NCBI GenBank assembly: GCA_002402005.2
Contig: NVUS02000043.1
Location: 1-8,411, forward strand
Length of the DNA stretch: 8,411 bases
From: OCS116 cluster bacterium
GTDB lineage: Bacteria > Pseudomonadota > Alphaproteobacteria > Rhizobiales > OSC116
Direction: 5' to 3'
Part shown: positions 6,377 through 8,411 of the stretch, piece after piece
Layout: every line of letters begins with the position of its first letter
How positions within the stretch are numbered: the stretch's first letter is position 1
Notes under the pieces: model-generated
Database searches by the model: none
The model's input: the letters and a program-made list of their open reading frames with translations, nothing else
What the model was told of the DNA's origin: nothing
Translations under genes and position numbers: made by a program

Positions 6377-7984
6377 ATGCGTATAAAAAAAATTCGATTA
6401 GTTGATTACAAGAGGTTTCATGATTTAACGATAAACTTAGGAGATAATCCGAAAAAAATTGTTGCTTTGGTTGGCCCAAACGGATGCGGAAAAAGTAGTG
6501 TATTTGATGGCATGCTGTATGCTGCAGTCCACAGATATGGAAGATTGGCGGGTGAGCAAGACACCAAAGATTATAATTATCACTCCTTACAAAAAGATCC
6601 AATTTATAATGGGTCCAAGAATGAATTAATTTTTAACACCGGAAATTATTTGAATGTAATACAATCAAAATTTGATTTAGGAAAATTAAAAACAGTTTTT
6701 TCTTTCAGAAGCCCTTATAGATATAATTCTAATCTAAAAATCGAATCCACAAGATCAGTTAGCGACATTAAATTAAATGACTATGGCGCTACTTTAACGT
6801 CAGATATTGATCAAAAAATAGAACAAAATTATAGACGGCTTTATGCTGCATATAATAAATACTTAAACAAAGAAGATTGCAAACCTAGCGAAGCAAAGGC
6901 AAAAATAATTGGCGATCTCAATAAGTCACTTAAAAACTGCTTGGAACTCGAAATTGAGGGTATTGGTGACGTAACATCAGGTGAAGGAACAATTTACTTT
7001 ACAAAAAAAGATCACAAAGACCGTTTTGAATTCAACGTTTTATCTTCTGGCGAAAAAGAAGTTGTCGACATTCTACTAGATTTATATCTTCGACAAGAAG
7101 AATTTAACGATACTATCTTCTTAATAGATGAACCAGAATTACACATAAACACATCAATTCAAAAAAAGCTATTGCTAGAAATCAATAAGTTAATTGGTGA
7201 GGACTGCCAGATTTGGATCGCTACGCACAGCATCGGATTTTTACGAGCTTTACAGGATGAATTAAAAGACGAGTGCCAAATTATCCAGTTTGAAAATGGA
7301 AAAAAATGGGCATCTGAAAAACAAATTATTTTACCGATGAAAAAGTCGCTTGCGAAGTGGAAGGACATATTCGAAACGGCTTTAGACGACCTTACGGATC
7401 TAATTAGCCCTAAGCGGTTAATATATTGCGAGGGCAAAGATAAGCCTGGCAGGAATGGTCAAGAGAATGGGTTTGATGCTAAAGTATTTAATAATATTTT
7501 TGGCGAAAAATATCACGATACCCTTTTTATTTCCAGTGGTGGTAACACTGAATTAGATACCAGAAGTGAAATTGGACTAGCGCTTCTATCCAAAGTCTTT
7601 TCGGAGATAAAAATTCTTGTATTGAAAGATAGAGATTCCTCATCGGGGAAGAAAACAAGTTCAGAAGATAGAGATTTATATTTGGAAAACAATGGCGACA
7701 ACCATCGAATGTTAAAGCGTTGGGAAATAGAGAATTATCTCTATGATAAAGAAGTGTTAGCTGCCTACTGCCAAGATAAAAGATTGAAATTTGATGAAGC
7801 ATCCTACGATGAACTTGTTGAAAATGTTGTTGATGATAATCTGAAGGACAATTACTCTAGAATCAGAAAAATATGTGGTATTGAAACAAGTATCAGCAGG
7901 GATAAGTTTGGACTAAATTTATCCAACTATATGACTAGTGAAATGCATATTTATAAAAAACTTGAAGAATGCATTTTCACTTAG
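6377..7984 (+). CDS. OLD/PARIS-like ABC ATPase fused to a Toprim-like domain, candidate anti-phage protein
   Basis: The 535-residue protein has a RecF/SMC-like ABC ATPase head. It begins MRIKKIRLVDYKRF and has Walker A GPNGCGKSS (33-41), the signature LSSGEKEVVD (222-231), Walker B TIFLIDEPELH (246-256) and an H-loop ATHS (282-285). The insert between Walker A and signature is helical and Lys-rich. The C-terminal part resembles a Toprim nuclease, with the acidic residue in IYCEGKD (349-355, Glu352) and a DxD in VLKDRDSSS (415-423, Asp418 and Asp420), followed by KRWEIENYL (447-455), which recalls DUF4435-type Toprim proteins such as AriB. Known relatives are OLD nucleases and PARIS ATPase/Toprim proteins, which sense phage infection and cut nucleic acid or tRNA. 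The gene stands alone, is AT-rich, opposes its neighbours and sits between repeat arms, all suggesting acquisition. The exact family is uncertain; the ATPase-plus-Toprim reading is firmer. Confidence 0.8.
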   Translation: MRIKKIRLVDYKRFHDLTINLGDNPKKIVALVGPNGCGKSSVFDGMLYAAVHRYGRLAGEQDTKDYNYHSLQKDPIYNGSKNELIFNTGNYLNVIQSKFDLGKLKTVFSFRSPYRYNSNLKIESTRSVSDIKLNDYGATLTSDIDQKIEQNYRRLYAAYNKYLNKEDCKPSEAKAKIIGDLNKSLKNCLELEIEGIGDVTSGEGTIYFTKKDHKDRFEFNVLSSGEKEVVDILLDLYLRQEEFNDTIFLIDEPELHINTSIQKKLLLEINKLIGEDCQIWIATHSIGFLRALQDELKDECQIIQFENGKKWASEKQIILPMKKSLAKWKDIFETALDDLTDLISPKRLIYCEGKDKPGRNGQENGFDAKVFNNIFGEKYHDTLFISSGGNTELDTRSEIGLALLSKVFSEIKILVLKDRDSSSGKKTSSEDRDLYLENNGDNHRMLKRWEIENYLYDKEVLAAYCQDKRLKFDEASYDELVENVVDDNLKDNYSRIRKICGIETSISRDKFGLNLSNYMTSEMHIYKKLEECIFT

Positions 7985-7990
7985 GCAAAG

Positions 7991-8195
7991 ACAGTTAGCA
8001 CTCATTCCGACGGCCTACCGGCCTAGTCACTGTTAGCACTTGCACCACAGGCATTCCCTTCGGTCCGTGCGCAGCGCACACCTAACGGCGTACACAGCTA
8101 GCCGACCGCGCGTTGGCCGCACAGTTTGCCTCACGGCTTTTGGGCGCACTCCCCGAATCGCAGGGGTTCTTGTGGGTAGACGAGGACTCTGAGTT
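7991..8195 (-). repeat. Dispersed repeat arm D (expanded)
   Basis: This is the inverted partner of arm C, beginning seven bases after the ATPase stop. The outer part (about 8098-8195) matches C closely and carries the core at 8098-8113. Between the core and the conserved GTTAGCACTTG (8032-8042) there is a block of about 54 bases, where arm B has about 8. That block contains the palindrome GTGCGC-A-GCGCAC (8067-8079). The inner end lacks the GCGAACGTATAAATG word of A, B and C. It carries instead a second GTTAGCACT (7994-8002), 38 bases from the first, with a GGCC-rich segment between them. Confidence 0.82.
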
Positions 8196-8227
8196 TGTGG
8201 CTATTGACTAGCCACGCCAGCACGCAT

Positions 8228-8260
8228 AAAAAAAGCCCAAAGCGAATGCTTTGGGCTTTT
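8228..8260 (-). terminator. Intrinsic terminator of leuD
   Basis: A perfect 13-base stem, AAAAGCCCAAAGC (8231-8243) with GCTTTGGGCTTTT (8248-8260), closes a four-base loop. On the minus strand it is followed by a run of seven U, 24 bases after the leuD stop. In the plus direction only four T follow, so it may also weakly stop transcription from the ATPase gene. It marks the end of host leuD sequence outside the repeat element. Confidence 0.9.
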
Positions 8261-8283
8261 AAACGTAAACTCAGAATTTTGAG

Positions 8284-8411
8284 TTAGACCCATGGTGCAT
8301 TCACAGCCATTTTTTCTTCGAAGGCATCGATGGATTTTTCTTTTTCCATTGTAAGGCCAATGTCGTCCAAGCCTTCTAATAGACAATGTTTTTTGAAGGC
8401 GTCAATTTCAA
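8284..8411 (-). CDS. leuD: 3-isopropylmalate dehydratase small subunit, C-terminal end
   Basis: This is the last 41 codons and stop of LeuD. The gene continues beyond the right edge of the window. LeuD pairs with LeuC to isomerise 2-isopropylmalate to 3-isopropylmalate. The tail reads EIDAFKKHCLLEGLDDIGLT and then MEKEKSIDAFEEKMAV, ending NAPWV. The HCLLEGLDDIGLT stretch is the recognisable C-terminal signature of the family and is typical of alphaproteobacterial LeuD. A strong terminator follows directly, so leuD ends its transcript here and is not co-transcribed with leuA. Confidence 0.93.
   Translation of the reverse strand, partial: EIDAFKKHCLLEGLDDIGLTMEKEKSIDAFEEKMAVNAPWV

Larger units (their letters stand above)
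6128..8195. mobile_element. Putative cargo-bearing inverted-repeat element
   Basis: Arms C and D, in inverted orientation, enclose exactly one gene, the AT-rich ATPase-Toprim gene, with its own RBS. Arm orientation is the same as in the empty A/B pair at 1205-1621. This suggests a unit of about 2 kb that moved into, or exchanged cargo in, the leuA-leuD intergenic region. No transposase or integrase is present and target duplications were not found. It would need a helper enzyme or homologous recombination between arms. The boundaries are approximate to about ten bases. Confidence 0.45.

Noticed and set aside
7994..8042. Integron attC site (GTTAGCA words and palindromes in the arms)
   Set aside because: The words do not fit the attC core pattern GTTRRRY with its matching RYYYAAC partner. 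There is no integrase or cassette array, and the repeats occur as inverted pairs rather than in tandem.
6128..8195. Insertion sequence or composite transposon with the ATPase gene as transposase
   Set aside because: The protein has ABC ATPase and Toprim-like motifs and no DDE, HUH or tyrosine/serine recombinase pattern. The arms are far longer than ordinary terminal repeats, and no target duplications were seen.
8231..8260. Terminator of the ATPase gene as its main role
   Set aside because: The seven-base U-run lies on the minus-strand side, just after leuD, so it is primarily the leuD terminator. Any effect on the ATPase transcript is secondary.

Overview
The window looks like a piece of an alphaproteobacterial chromosome of middling G+C content. 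This rests on the LeuD tail, the LeuA and LeuB types and the general look of the proteins, so the taxonomic call is moderate. All housekeeping genes lie on the minus strand. In transcription order they are the 3' end of leuD (right edge), leuA, a small unknown membrane protein gene, queC-queD-queE-queF, and leuB (left edge). Three leucine biosynthesis genes are therefore interleaved with a complete preQ0/preQ1 (queuosine precursor) operon.

The que operon is very compact. queC/queD overlap by one base, queD/queE overlap by four bases, and queE/queF are one base apart. Upstream of queC there is a promoter (TTGCTT, 17-base spacer, TATAAA), a small hairpin, and a short H-type-pseudoknot-like leader that matches the preQ1-I riboswitch pattern. 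Its 3' end contains the queC Shine-Dalgarno, so the end product probably represses translation of the whole operon.

Two intergenic regions hold members of one dispersed repeat family, with about 130-200 base arms that share an invariant 16-base core. In the queF-leuB gap the arms form an inverted pair (1205-1361 and 1471-1621) around roughly 110 bases of non-coding spacer. In the leuA-leuD gap a second inverted pair (6128-6306 and 7991-8195) encloses a single plus-strand gene. That gene (6377-7984) is strikingly AT-rich and encodes a 535-residue ABC-type ATPase fused to a Toprim-like nuclease domain, in the manner of OLD or fused PARIS-type anti-phage proteins. It runs against every other gene in the window and lies next to the likely leuA promoter.

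The most interesting reading is that this palindromic repeat family acts as a non-autonomous mobile or hotspot element. One copy-pair here is empty and the other carries a probable defence gene. No transposase, integrase, tRNA, rRNA or CRISPR array is visible.
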